Below are positions 9,562 to 18,766 of a stretch of 64,000 nucleotides of DNA, one piece after another (within the stretch, counting starts at the first letter, position 1; each line of letters begins with the position of its first letter). The notes under the pieces are model-generated. The model saw only the letters and a program-made list of their open reading frames with translations. It was not told the origin of the DNA and made no database searches. Source of the stretch: Prevotella melaninogenica (lineage in GTDB: Bacteria > Bacteroidota > Bacteroidia > Bacteroidales > Bacteroidaceae); the NCBI RefSeq assembly GCF_013267595.1, contig NZ_CP054011.1, positions 310,001 through 374,000 on the forward strand, written 5' to 3'. Position numbers and translations under genes: made by a program.

Positions 9562-12500
9562 TTAGAACCCCTCCAAATTGTAGTATTCATCTTCGATATC
9601 GTTCTGGATGGGCTGGTTCTTTTTATTATTCTTGTTGTTTGTCTTGTTCTGTTGTGGAACTTCATCACCGAAGTAGATTATCGGACCGTCATCCGAAACC
9701 TTCTTTTTCTGCACAGGAGTGGTCTGCGACTTCTGCGTAGAAGGCTGTTGCGTCTTTGGCGCTGTAGGCTTAGCAGACTTGTCCGTTGCCACCGGTTTTG
9801 TTGTCTTTGCTGGTGCTACTGGAGTCGTAGGCTTAGCTGGTATAACAGGCTTAGTTGTCTTGTTTGGAGTTGTTGGCACTGTTGACTTAGCTGGTGTCAC
9901 AGGAGTAGTTGGCTTTGCAGGTTCCTCCTCTGGTATGAAGTAGGTGCTGTTGTCGTCCAGTACAGGCTTTTTCTCCTCCGTTATAGGCTTCTTTTCTTCT
10001 ATTATAGGCTTCTTCTCAGTTGCAGGTTTCTTATCTTCTACAACTGGCTTCTTGTCCTCTACAGGAATCTCAAAGGTGTTGTTATCTTGTTCAACCACCC
10101 TTTGTTCTGTCTTCTTAGGCTTTGACTCCTCCATTGGGATAGTCATCGTGTTGTCTACAGGTACGTCCTGCGTATCAGGATAGAGGTCAGGATCATTTGC
10201 ATGTTTCTGTTCTATCTCCTGCTGTATATCGCGTTCACGTGGTGTTGCAACCTCAGCTGGCTCACTCAGTAAGTATCTTTGTGTCACTACTAAAGGTACA
10301 AAATGCTTTGCATAGAACGCCTCGTAGTCCTTATAACTGTATATTGTTCCTATCAGTTTAAGGTTCTTATCACTGATTATAATCCCCTTTGTGCTCTTGA
10401 CCATCTGCTGTACTACAGCCTGTGATACGAATAATTGGCGTGCATATTGATAAGCCTCATCAAAGCTACGGAAGCCTGATACCTGCATCTGATGTAAGCC
10501 ATTGAGGTCTTCTATCTCAATTTCAAAGTTACGAACGAGGAAGTTTGTGAAGTTGAAGCGTGCTAATTCGAATAGTAACTTATTCTCTTTCACGGAGTCA
10601 GGGTGGTACACTAATAGGAACTTGAAGTCTATATCACGCTCTGAAGAAAGCTTAGCTTGTTGTAGGCTATCGCTATCTTTCATTACGTTTGCACGATAGC
10701 TCCAGATGTCGTCAAGGTCAAACTTACCTCCACGCAGCTTCTTGCCAGCTTGCACACCATTAACAATCATACCCGCCATCTCGCTTATACGACTGTTAGG
10801 ATACTTCTGTACAACCTCTTTCATGTCATTGACACAACCCGTAGGATCGCCATTGTTCAGTTTACCTAAGCCTCCAATGAAGAGGAACTTATCCCTATTG
10901 GCACCCATTGGGAAGCGTGAATTAGAGATGTGGGTATTAGCTGCTACCTCACTATATCGGCCTTGTTTGAAGGCTTCGTAGGTTGCTGCATAAAGTGAAT
11001 CTTCTATCTGTACACCGAAACGAAGGTTCTGTTTGTAGTACGGATCAGTAAGGAGAGCAGTCCACTTGCTCTTTGGGAACTTCTGAATTAGGCGTGTAAC
11101 ATAGTTCTCAGCCACCTGTGGTTCATTCTTACGCATATAGAGTAAGTAGAGATGATAGTACACATCATCCATCTGTTCATAGTCAGGATAGTTGTCACTC
11201 ACACGCCTTAAGGCCTTTTCAGCTAACCGAAGGTTGTCGAGTCTGTCCTTAAAGATAACACCAGAATGGTGCAAACCATCTTCTAATATCTTATTACTTG
11301 CCTCCAACTGTTCCGCAGTGAACGGTATCTGTGACAGATAATACTCACGTTTATGAGGGTCATTCTTAAGCGAGTCAGCTGCTTGTTTGATAGAATCCTG
11401 TCGTGCTTCAGCGTGCATGATAGAATCCCTTTGCCGCTCTGTAAGTTCAATAGGCATGTTGGTATTGCCTATTTTGCCCACAACACTTTGATTAATGCGC
11501 TGCCAGTTATCAACATTCTCTCGTTTACCCCATAGTTGTTGGAAGGTAGTCTTACCTTGTTGAACCGCTGTTGGGTTATAGAAATACCACGTATTTCCTT
11601 GCTGTTGTCTATTATTTAAAGGCTTAGGCGTCCCAAGGTTATTGTTTCCAAAGTTGCCATCCATACCTTGCTGCTGTCCATTATTCATTGCAGTCTGCAG
11701 CTGTCGTTCTTCTTTTTCTTTCTTCTTAAGGGCTGTGATAACACAATCAATCGCAGCATTACGCTCTTGTTCAGAACATTTTGCAAGATATTGAAGCGAG
11801 TCTTGGAGCTGTACGGCATCTGTATAAGGCGCTAATTCGTCCAATATCTTTGAACGTTCAGACAACTGCTCATAGTCTTTGCGGTCCTTATCAAGGAGTC
11901 CGATAGCTTCTCCATAGCATCGTTTAGCATCTCCAAAGCGTTCCTTTGCCCAGTAGAGATCACCGAGGTGGAGCAGTAATACGCCTTTCTCAATACCACT
12001 TCTTGTTGCCTTCTTGTTACCTAACTCGTATGCATTAATGGCTGCAAGCGTATCTCGTGCAGCAAGGTGTATGTTACCCATTGCGTAATACACTTGGTCA
12101 AGATACTCCTTGTTATTGTCTGAAGCAGCCATTTTCTTGAGCTTGCTAATCATCTTCTTCGTCTGCCCCTTAGCGGTAACTTCAGTCTGTGCAATACGTG
12201 CATTGAACTCTAATTCATAGGGAGGGTTGGTACGAATTACACGTTGGAACGCTTTGTAAGCTTCCTCATTTCTGCCGAGTGAAGCCAATACCTGTCCAAG
12301 TAGATACAGCTCACGAGCCTTCTGCTTCTTACGCATTTCATGCTTGATAACCTTTTGGAGATAAGGAACAGCCTTCTCAAACTCACCTGAATGCAGGTAA
12401 TAATCAGCATAGGTATAGTCCCATTCTTTCACAGCTCGCCAGTCCAAAGAGTCGCGCTGCATATTACGGATGATATCCTCAGCATCATAGAGCCAGTCTT

Positions 12501-13059
12501 GTTCTATGTAACACTTAGCTAACCAAGCCCTTGCTTTTCCATAGATTGCAGGTTGTCCTTTGTAGATACGACTCATATAAGCAAAGGTAGCAGCCGCTTC
12601 TTCAAAGGCACCTTTATGGAATTGTGAACGTCCCATGAGCATCCATGCTTTCCATAGGAAGGGGTTATATTCACGGCGCGATAGCCATTCTATGTCCTTT
12701 TCTGTCTTTCGTCTGCTCTTTGTCCACTCTGGTCTTTTCTTGATACTATACTTTGCAATCGCCTTCTCAGCCTTTTCTATAGCTCTATCGAAGTTACCCT
12801 TTCCTAAGTCACGACTGTTCTTGTTGCCGACGGTGTAGAGTGGAATGAGTTCTGTGAAGTTATCTTTATTTCCCTTCTCCTTCTCTAATGAGCCATCAAT
12901 ATAAGCCTGTGCGCCATTGTAGTAGACGTTATAGCGTGTATTGAAAGCATGCCACCAACGCGTTTGCGAGGTGTTATTCTTTGTTGAGCAACTAATAATT
13001 GTTAGTACACTGATTGTCAACAGAGAGGGAATGATATATCTTATTATTCTTTTCTTCAC
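9562..13059 (-). CDS. porW: T9SS-associated TPR lipoprotein PorW/SprE
   Basis: A large periplasmic lipoprotein required for type IX secretion and, in gliding species (where it is called SprE), for motility. A lipoprotein signal ends at C24 (LTIISCS). Many tetratricopeptide-like helical pairs fill about residues 100-420 and 600-760, for example WKAWMLMGRSQFHKGAFEEA. The last 200 residues are a low-complexity Lys/Pro/Glu then Thr/Pro/Lys tract of short imperfect repeats (EKKP, AKPTTP), followed by an acidic tail. Its 1165 residues are long for the family, mainly because of that tract. It sits directly before porX. Confidence 0.85.
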   Translation of the reverse strand: MKKRIIRYIIPSLLTISVLTIISCSTKNNTSQTRWWHAFNTRYNVYYNGAQAYIDGSLEKEKGNKDNFTELIPLYTVGNKNSRDLGKGNFDRAIEKAEKAIAKYSIKKRPEWTKSRRKTEKDIEWLSRREYNPFLWKAWMLMGRSQFHKGAFEEAAATFAYMSRIYKGQPAIYGKARAWLAKCYIEQDWLYDAEDIIRNMQRDSLDWRAVKEWDYTYADYYLHSGEFEKAVPYLQKVIKHEMRKKQKARELYLLGQVLASLGRNEEAYKAFQRVIRTNPPYELEFNARIAQTEVTAKGQTKKMISKLKKMAASDNNKEYLDQVYYAMGNIHLAARDTLAAINAYELGNKKATRSGIEKGVLLLHLGDLYWAKERFGDAKRCYGEAIGLLDKDRKDYEQLSERSKILDELAPYTDAVQLQDSLQYLAKCSEQERNAAIDCVITALKKKEKEERQLQTAMNNGQQQGMDGNFGNNNLGTPKPLNNRQQQGNTWYFYNPTAVQQGKTTFQQLWGKRENVDNWQRINQSVVGKIGNTNMPIELTERQRDSIMHAEARQDSIKQAADSLKNDPHKREYYLSQIPFTAEQLEASNKILEDGLHHSGVIFKDRLDNLRLAEKALRRVSDNYPDYEQMDDVYYHLYLLYMRKNEPQVAENYVTRLIQKFPKSKWTALLTDPYYKQNLRFGVQIEDSLYAATYEAFKQGRYSEVAANTHISNSRFPMGANRDKFLFIGGLGKLNNGDPTGCVNDMKEVVQKYPNSRISEMAGMIVNGVQAGKKLRGGKFDLDDIWSYRANVMKDSDSLQQAKLSSERDIDFKFLLVYHPDSVKENKLLFELARFNFTNFLVRNFEIEIEDLNGLHQMQVSGFRSFDEAYQYARQLFVSQAVVQQMVKSTKGIIISDKNLKLIGTIYSYKDYEAFYAKHFVPLVVTQRYLLSEPAEVATPRERDIQQEIEQKHANDPDLYPDTQDVPVDNTMTIPMEESKPKKTEQRVVEQDNNTFEIPVEDKKPVVEDKKPATEKKPIIEEKKPITEEKKPVLDDNSTYFIPEEEPAKPTTPVTPAKSTVPTTPNKTTKPVIPAKPTTPVAPAKTTKPVATDKSAKPTAPKTQQPSTQKSQTTPVQKKKVSDDGPIIYFGDEVPQQNKTNNKNNKKNQPIQNDIEDEYYNLEGF

Positions 13060-13122
13060 GTTTCCTTTGATGTTCTTTTCTAAAGTAAGTGTCTTGGGAT
13101 TGTAATTGTACAGATAACGGAC

Positions 13123-13521
13123 TTAACCTTCTATCATTGCTATTAACTCATCTTTTATCTGATTAGGCAGATTAATTTCTCGAAGGATAAGACTTCTGTT
13201 CCAGCCTCTCACTTCATGAGGCTGCATTGTATAGAGTATAGTTGCAAACTCTTCTACCTCCTCGTCTGTATATTGGTCAGACTCTCTTCCACGAAAGCGG
13301 TCGAGTTCTTCATCGTCATAATACTCTACGTCTTTTATTGCTGCTTCCATCATACACACCTGTTCACACTTATCGTCCGTTCCATCACAGGAAGAACAGT
13401 CACCAGATGTAGGCATAACGACATCAGGCTCACCATCTTTTTTCTTGGTGAGCTTTGTAGCGATAGCAGCTATAATTGCTAAGATTAAAAGAGAACCTAT
13501 GCCAATGAAAAATATATTCAT
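13123..13521 (-). CDS. Conserved small membrane protein with a four-cysteine cluster
   Basis: A 132-residue protein with one N-terminal transmembrane helix (residues 2-22). A cysteine cluster C42-x2-C45-x6-C52-x3-C56 (DCSSC, KCEQVC) and an acidic C-terminal region (VEYYDDEELDRFRGR, DEEVEEFATILYTM) follow. The cysteines could bind metal or form disulfides. It lies between aroA and porW with gaps of 42 and 63 bp, so it is probably in one operon with the T9SS genes. Similar proteins beside porW are sometimes labelled phospholipase without support that I can see here. Function unknown. Confidence 0.75.
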   Translation of the reverse strand: MNIFFIGIGSLLILAIIAAIATKLTKKKDGEPDVVMPTSGDCSSCDGTDDKCEQVCMMEAAIKDVEYYDDEELDRFRGRESDQYTDEEVEEFATILYTMQPHEVRGWNRSLILREINLPNQIKDELIAMIEG

Positions 13522-13563
13522 TCTTTTACTTCGTTTTATTGTTTGAGCGGCTCTGTGAGTAGG

Positions 13564-14817
13564 TTAATCCACTTCTTGTATATGGAAGCCTGCTTTGCGT
13601 AAATCGTCCCAATAGTGGGGATAAGACTTAGAAACCACCTCTGGATGATTGATGCGTATTTCGCCCAGTTTGATAGCTAATGGGGCAAACGACATTGCCA
13701 TGCGATGGTCTTCGTAGGTTTCTATGATGGGTTCTGCCATTGGCTCGCAACGTTCACCATTCCACGAAAGCTCTGTTTCGTTCTCCGAATAGAGGATATA
13801 GCCTAACTTCTCCATCTCTCTCGTCATAGCTTCAATGCGGTCAGTCTCTTTAATTTTTAGCGTACCTAAGCCTGTGAAATGGAAGGGTATTCCTAATATC
13901 GGACATACAGCGATGAGCGTTTGGGCCAAGTCTGGCTGATTGGTAAAGTCATACTCCATTCTGTTCAGCATTCGTGAATGGCGTGTCAATATCGCTTCTG
14001 GTAAGCCGTTAGAATCTTTATCCTTAAAACTTGTCTTTATTCCTAATAGTGAGAAGATATAGCGCACAGCCGAGTCGCCTTGTCGTGAACCATCTTTCAG
14101 TCCTTGCAAAGCTACCTTTGAGCGTGTGTCATCTGTCAGAGCAAGTATCTCATACCAATAGCTTGCTGCGCTCCAATCACTTTCTATCGTGTAAGCACGT
14201 TGCTGATAGGCTTGTGACTTTACGCTAATTGTATCAAAGTCTGACCATTCTGCCGATACACCAAACTCATGCATAAGATGCAATGTGAGGTCTATGTAAG
14301 GTCGTGAAATAATGTTACCCGTCAGCTTTAGTTCTAATCCTTTTGTCAGAATAGGCGCAATCATTAATAGTGCAGAGATATACTGCGAACTGACGTTGCC
14401 TGGTATCTGCAATGAACCTCCTTCAAGTTGTCTGCCACGGATGTGGAGTGGGGGATAACCTTCTTCGCCAACATATTCAATCTCTGCCCCTAAATAACGC
14501 AGTGCATCTACGAGAATACCAATCGGACGATGTTTCATTCGTTCCGTTCCTGTGATTGTATATTCTCCATCCGTTGCACTTAGATAAGCTGTCATAAAGC
14601 GCATTGCTGTTCCTGCAGCTTTGATATCGATGACATCTGACTGCTTACTTAGTCCACGGATGATAACCTCTGTATCGTCACAATCCGATAGGTTTTCTGG
14701 CATCATTCCTCCCTTTGTAAGTGCTTGGATAATCAATGCACGATTACTGATACTTTTTGATGCGGGAAGCGTGATAGAAGTATCAATAGGTTTGGGGCAA
14801 GTTATGATGTATTGCAT
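13564..14817 (-). CDS. aroA: 3-phosphoshikimate 1-carboxyvinyltransferase (EPSP synthase)
   Basis: Sixth step of the shikimate pathway: phosphoenolpyruvate plus shikimate-3-phosphate to EPSP, in the cytoplasm. Substrate-binding LPASKSISNRALI lies near residues 18-30, GTAMRFMTAYL near 85-95, KETDRIEAM near 320 and EDHRMAMSFAPLA near 365. The 417 residues are slightly shorter than the E. coli enzyme (427). It heads the minus-strand run with the four-cysteine protein, porW and porX; a TACTTTTG box lies about 30 bases upstream. Confidence 0.93.
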   Translation of the reverse strand: MQYIITCPKPIDTSITLPASKSISNRALIIQALTKGGMMPENLSDCDDTEVIIRGLSKQSDVIDIKAAGTAMRFMTAYLSATDGEYTITGTERMKHRPIGILVDALRYLGAEIEYVGEEGYPPLHIRGRQLEGGSLQIPGNVSSQYISALLMIAPILTKGLELKLTGNIISRPYIDLTLHLMHEFGVSAEWSDFDTISVKSQAYQQRAYTIESDWSAASYWYEILALTDDTRSKVALQGLKDGSRQGDSAVRYIFSLLGIKTSFKDKDSNGLPEAILTRHSRMLNRMEYDFTNQPDLAQTLIAVCPILGIPFHFTGLGTLKIKETDRIEAMTREMEKLGYILYSENETELSWNGERCEPMAEPIIETYEDHRMAMSFAPLAIKLGEIRINHPEVVSKSYPHYWDDLRKAGFHIQEVD

Positions 14818-14845
14818 GTGTATTTAGTGCAGATTTATTATAGGA

Positions 14846-14853
14846 CAAAAGTA
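14846..14853 (-). promoter_or_regulatory. -7 box upstream of aroA
   Basis: CAAAAGTA on the plus strand reads TACTTTTG on the minus strand. The expected transcript leader is about 20 nt. A clear -33 element is not seen. Confidence 0.5.
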
Positions 14854-14892
14854 CGAAATAAACTTGGGATAAGAGAAAAAGAAGTCCAAAAG

Positions 14893-14924
14893 TTTGCTAA
14901 TATGGTGGAAAGTAACTAATTTTG
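14893..14924 (+). promoter_or_regulatory. Promoter of tRNA-Pro
   Basis: TTTG (14893-14896), 20 bases, TAATTTTG (14917-14924): a full match to the Bacteroidota consensus, 17 bases before the tRNA. Confidence 0.75.
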
Positions 14925-14941
14925 CATTGCTTTAAAAAGAG

Positions 14942-15016
14942 CGGGATGTAGTTCAGTAGGTTTAGAATGCTGGTCTGGGGGACCAGTGGTCGCCAGTTCG
15001 AGTCTGGTCATCCCGA
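14942..15016 (+). tRNA. tRNA-Pro (anticodon GGG)
   Basis: A cloverleaf can be drawn by hand. The acceptor stem CGGGATG (14942-14948) pairs with CATCCCG (15009-15015), discriminator A. The anticodon arm CTGGT-CTGGGGG-ACCAG gives anticodon GGG, which reads CCC/CCU proline codons. The T arm is GCCAG-TTCGAGT-CTGGT. No CCA end is encoded, so the Cca enzyme encoded at 43851 would have to add it. Confidence 0.93.
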
Positions 15017-16020
15017 CTGAAATAAATTAAAGATGCTGAACCTCAATTAATTATCTTTGGTCGCAGGAAAAGCGGTCGGCGAATAGTCGGTGAACTTTAA
15101 TTTAATAGAACAAACAGTATTCAATAGGGCATTTCACGCAAAAGTTAGGAAATGTCTAAAAAATCTCCCAAAAACAGACAAACGGCTCAGTAGGGAAAAG
15201 TTGGAGAGAAGGTACACAAAAAGCTAATTGTAAAAAGTCCTTCTAAACTTTGAAATAATAAATATCCCCAAAGACGAGAGATATTATTACGGATAATAGA
15301 AGGATAGTTTTATTTTAGTTTGCTGTCACTTTTAACATTTCCTGTATCTTATTGTGATATAACATTTTAAGAGCCTACTATAACTGACAGGAGTGACAGG
15401 AGATTTAGTTTATGGGTCGCTCGGTAAAACAAAATCAGCTGATTGATATATATACTTTGCTGGTTCTTCCGAAATATAAAGTGACAAAGTAAGTCTCTTG
15501 TAATATAGTACGCAGAGAAGGGGGGAAGAGCCGAGATGAACGCCATCTCACAGAGGTGCGAAAGCACAAAGAGCAGACAGGGGCGTAGTGTGCAGGTTGC
15601 TGATATCTTTGAAGACAAACGTTATATATACTTTACATACAATCGCTCCAACAAAATTTGCAACTATCCTTCTTTGCTCCACGTACCAGCGGTGTCTCCG
15701 TGTCAACCTTTGCTTTGTGATAAATCATCCTCCGTTCGCTCCGCCTCTGTGTACCTTTCTTCAAAGTACTAAACTCACGAGGTAAAACTTATTACGTCAA
15801 ATACTTAAAACCCTTTATTCTTCTACGATACAAGTGAAAGAAAATATCAATTAAAGAAATTATCCTATCAATTTCCTACCGAGCCCTTTTTCTTTTCATT
15901 TCCATTCGTAGTCTTTCATTATATCTATTCTCGCAATTGGTGTCATTCGTGGGCTTTCAATATATTTATTCGTGTCATTCGTAGTCTTTTAAAACCTATT
16001 CGGGTACGTTTCAGAATACG
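15017..16020. other. Gene-free region after tRNA-Pro
   Basis: About 1 kb without a credible gene; the few open frames are under 90 codons and lack family features. From 15890 to 16010 a short motif (CATTCGTAGTCTTT or close variants) occurs three times, 41 and 32 bases apart. Near 15385 TGACAGGAG occurs twice in tandem. No tRNA, transposase remnant or rRNA sequence was recognised. Confidence 0.5.
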
Positions 16021-16023
16021 GGA

Positions 16024-16066
16024 ACAGGTGTGTGGACAGGGATAAATCCCCGAACCACACACCTGT
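16024..16066 (-). terminator. Hairpin downstream of the fimbrillin-like gene
   Basis: A perfect 12-bp stem ACAGGTGTGTGG / CCACACACCTGT with a 19-base loop that holds a small GGG/CCC pairing. It lies 29 bases after the stop at 16095. The T run is weak, so it could also be a 3' stabilising structure. Confidence 0.6.
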
Positions 16067-16094
16067 CATTAATATATACAGATGATAAAAAATA

Positions 16095-17648
16095 TTATTC
16101 AGAAGTCCAGAGCTTGAGACCGTTGCTTCTGGCTCTGAGGTTGCTTATAACTACGTTATTTGATGCGAAATACAGGTTATATACGCCTTGGGAAACATAA
16201 GCCTCCGGCGTACTCGTCCAGAAGAATCCTGCAGCTCTGAAATCTTTGAGTTCATTATTCTCATAATATCCCATAGCAGGCATGAAGAAATAGTCCTTGC
16301 GGTTGGTGGGTGCACCTGTTGCAACATTATTGTTGTTACGAGGAGTTTCGAATGTACCATTTATCACACGGTTTCTGCCGTCAGGCGAAACAGTCTTGAG
16401 CGCAGCAGCACTGCCTTTGTTGTTCTCTTTGGCAATGACCTCTGCCTTCTTGAACCACATACCGTTTGTATAGATATGTCCCCATACTGTCCACATCGTT
16501 GTGGTGTCCCAGCGTGGACCACCCTTCAGGCAGTACCAGTGAAGCTCGTTGATGTTTGGGCAGTTCTTCGCAGAGTTGCTGGCAGCATTGTTGACACCTA
16601 CCTGATACTTGAGAGGGTTATACCACCGCTGGGCGTCACTGCTGGTCGGGAAGGTCGTGATGTTGTTTGAGCCATTTGCCTTTGGCTGGTCATTCTCGTG
16701 TCCGAACCAGTAATCCTTCTGTGCATCCCATGTGTAGTACTTTGCATCAAACGCCCTCATGGTCAGCTTGGCAGATATGTCATAGTACTCGTTAGCCGCA
16801 TAGGCAGCTGACCCGAAGGTCTTGGTGATGGTGCCCGTGGTGCCTGTCTGCGTATCCGTAATGTAATACTTCACGGTCAGCGTGTACGTTCCCGGCGCGA
16901 TGACCATGAACATGCGACCTGTCTCGCAGCTTGTTTTGACCAGGTTGTTCTTCAGCTTGAAACCCTCTGCGTTGCCTGTCTCCTTGGGCGTGAGGGTGAT
17001 GGTCTTGCTGCCGCCGTCCTTGTAGGTCAGCTTGCCGTCACTGCCGAGCGTGTAGTTGCCCGCGATGTTCTGGTCGGCAGTCACCTCAACCTTAGTTACA
17101 TAGCTTGTCTCCAGCGGGTGGTCGTAGGAAGGTTTGAAGCAAAGGTAGGCAGCAGAGTGGGTCAGCTTGAACTTGTACTGTCCGCCCTCCAGCGTTGCCT
17201 CGCCGACACCGCAGTCGCCTGACGTGCCAAAGTGCATCGTATTGTCAGCTCCATTCTGCGTTTGTGTTGCGGCAATTGTCACGTTGTCATTCGTCTTGTC
17301 CTTACCTGGATAGTAAACCATGTATTTGTTCTTGCTGTATTTTCCAGGCATCATGAACTTGAAGCTCGGCACGTTCGTGCCCGTTACGGCATTGGAGCTG
17401 CCATAGAACTTGTTTTCGTCATCCTTTACGAAGATCTTGTCTCCAGCTTCCCAGTAGAAGTTGCTGTTGTTGTAGTTCAGCGATGTACGTGTACCTTGAT
17501 TTCCAGCAACAAAGCTGACCTGATTCGTCTCGGTCTTGTCAGCATCTGGTTTCGTCACTGTTCCTGTCGTTATGTCATCGCTTGAGCAGCTGGCAAATAC
17601 TGTCAGAAAGGCTGCTATAGCCCAATGATAAGATAATTTAATATTCAT
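16095..17648 (-). CDS. Fimbrillin-like surface lipoprotein
   Basis: A 517-residue lipoprotein with signal ending at C21 (FASCSSDD). The first 300 residues resemble the fimbrillin / Mfa-like family: VSFVAGNQGTRTSL, FYWEAGDKIFV, then beta-rich repeats ending YYDISAKLTM. The last 200 residues are Trp/Asn-rich and end with a segment like the FISUMP-type domain (GFFWTSTPEAY...LRARSNGLKLW). Such proteins are surface anchored or polymerise into fimbriae in oral Bacteroidota. The middle of the gene (about 16800-17450) is visibly richer in G and C than its neighbours, possibly from transfer or recombination. A small peptide gene ends 27 bp upstream on the same strand. Confidence 0.75.
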   Translation of the reverse strand: MNIKLSYHWAIAAFLTVFASCSSDDITTGTVTKPDADKTETNQVSFVAGNQGTRTSLNYNNSNFYWEAGDKIFVKDDENKFYGSSNAVTGTNVPSFKFMMPGKYSKNKYMVYYPGKDKTNDNVTIAATQTQNGADNTMHFGTSGDCGVGEATLEGGQYKFKLTHSAAYLCFKPSYDHPLETSYVTKVEVTADQNIAGNYTLGSDGKLTYKDGGSKTITLTPKETGNAEGFKLKNNLVKTSCETGRMFMVIAPGTYTLTVKYYITDTQTGTTGTITKTFGSAAYAANEYYDISAKLTMRAFDAKYYTWDAQKDYWFGHENDQPKANGSNNITTFPTSSDAQRWYNPLKYQVGVNNAASNSAKNCPNINELHWYCLKGGPRWDTTTMWTVWGHIYTNGMWFKKAEVIAKENNKGSAAALKTVSPDGRNRVINGTFETPRNNNNVATGAPTNRKDYFFMPAMGYYENNELKDFRAAGFFWTSTPEAYVSQGVYNLYFASNNVVISNLRARSNGLKLWTSE

Positions 17649-17675
17649 TTGTAATGTTTTTATTGTCTTTTTGTC

Positions 17676-17894
17676 TTAATTCCAAGAAGTACTCGATGTG
17701 TTGTTTTCGTCACTGCTGAAGAAGAAGCTCTGTTTGGCACCTTCGCTGCTTTCTTCTGCTGGTCCCTGTTTATGGTTTCCTTTTTTGTGGTCGCCAGGGT
17801 AAGATGCATCCATTAGCTGGCAATCCATGTGGACGTGCATGACTTCTATCGATGGCTTGCTGTAAGCCGTTCTCATGTTTTGTTTTTTTCTCAT
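17676..17894 (-). CDS. Short YxxP-type peptide upstream of a fimbrillin-like lipoprotein
   Basis: A 72-residue protein: basic start MRKKQNMRTA, then YSKPSIEVMHVHMDCQLMDAS, then a polar His/Lys/Ser/Asn-rich tail. The 54-residue gene at 43109-43273 has the same core (Y-x-x-PS-x3-V-x-M...LMD-S/A) and also sits directly before a fimbrillin-like lipoprotein gene. There is no transmembrane helix or signal peptide. The leader upstream is about 180 nt. Function unknown; the conserved head with a variable tail could be a leader-type peptide or a regulator. Confidence 0.7.
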   Translation of the reverse strand: MRKKQNMRTAYSKPSIEVMHVHMDCQLMDASYPGDHKKGNHKQGPAEESSEGAKQSFFFSSDENNTSSTSWN

Positions 17895-18084
17895 TGTGAT
17901 ATGTTTATAATTGTAGACAAATTACTGTTTCCTGTGAGACTTCTGCGTTATGTAAGAAATCATGTTTGTTGATAGCTTGTAATGTTTCTTTTTGATAGTG
18001 TATCCCAAACATAAAGTGTGATTTATCCTTATTCTGCGTGTGCAAAATATGCGCCCTCTTTTTCTTAAAAAATATTTTCGGATG

Positions 18085-18114
18085 CAAAGTTACATGATTT
18101 TTTTTGTTTTCAAG
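18085..18114 (-). promoter_or_regulatory. Promoter of the short-peptide / fimbrillin-like unit
   Basis: On the minus strand CTTG (18111-18114), 18 bases, then TAACTTTG (18085-18092). The -7 box is exact, the -33 has one mismatch. It predicts a leader of about 180 nt before the ATG at 17894. Confidence 0.6.
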
Positions 18115-18558
18115 TGGGTGTGTATATTAAATTATATTAAGATAGTGAGGAGTGGAGAACATTTTTCTCAAATCGATTATTGGCATCCGAATTGATTTGT
18201 TTTATTATTTACAGTCAGGTTATCTGTTGTGTTGATGAGAACCTACTCAAGTAATTATCAATGGGGCAGGGAGGGCACTGGGTTTATCAAACGCTGGGTC
18301 TTACTATATTATTGATACTATAGGTGCATGAGAGGGAAGCTTAATTTTTTGTTAGCGTACTTGTTCGTAATGTTGATAAAATGGCGTTTCTCGCCAAAGC
18401 TTTAACAGCCCATGTGCTACATCTCCGCTCGCCTTTAATGCTTTGAAAAATATTTACATAACGTTGTGCTAACAGTATGTAAATTAGCCGGAAAATACGT
18501 GTAAAGATGGGGGTTGTAACTGGCAGAAAATCAAATGGTTATAATATGGTGTACGAAG
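18115..18558. other. Gene-free region with 5' flank of element copy 2
   Basis: No reading frame of note. From about 18447 (GAAAAATATTTACATAA) to 18558 the sequence resembles the 5' flank of the other 22-nt element copies, including GTTGTAACTG and ATCAAATGGTTATA. Confidence 0.45.
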
Positions 18559-18654
18559 AGGTGCTTAGTTGGCTTCTTAAAGGGCGTTAGTAAGGGTTCA
18601 AAAGGGCATCTTTTACAAGCCAATTGGGCATCTTTAAGAAGCCAAAAGAGCATG
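18559..18654 (+). repeat. 22-nt-period dispersed element, copy 2
   Basis: Units at 18559-18580 (AGGTGCTTAGTTGGCTTC...), 18581-18602 (AGGGCGTTAGTAAG...), 18603-18624 (AGGGCATCTTTTAC...) and 18625-18646, then part of a fifth. A 3' flank GCGAAAATTATTTACAG follows, similar to GAAAAATATTTACA on the 5' side. Confidence 0.85.
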
Positions 18655-18766
18655 TGTTCGTTTTTGGATATGCGAAAATTATTTACAGCTCTTAATAAAT
18701 GAGAATACAAGTCGCATGTAGAAGCGTGGAATAAGAAACGGTAATGGGTTGGCGTAGCATCTGTTG

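Noticed and set aside
15367..15785. Small overlapping frames after tRNA-Pro
   Set aside because: Short, overlapping on both strands, no start context or recognisable motifs.
16188..16670. 160-codon frame on the plus strand
   Set aside because: Antisense to the fimbrillin-like gene; Cys/Val/Arg-rich shadow sequence.
17905..18087. 60-codon frame on the minus strand upstream of the short peptide
   Set aside because: Its start lies inside the predicted -7 box, so it would not be on the transcript; no family features.
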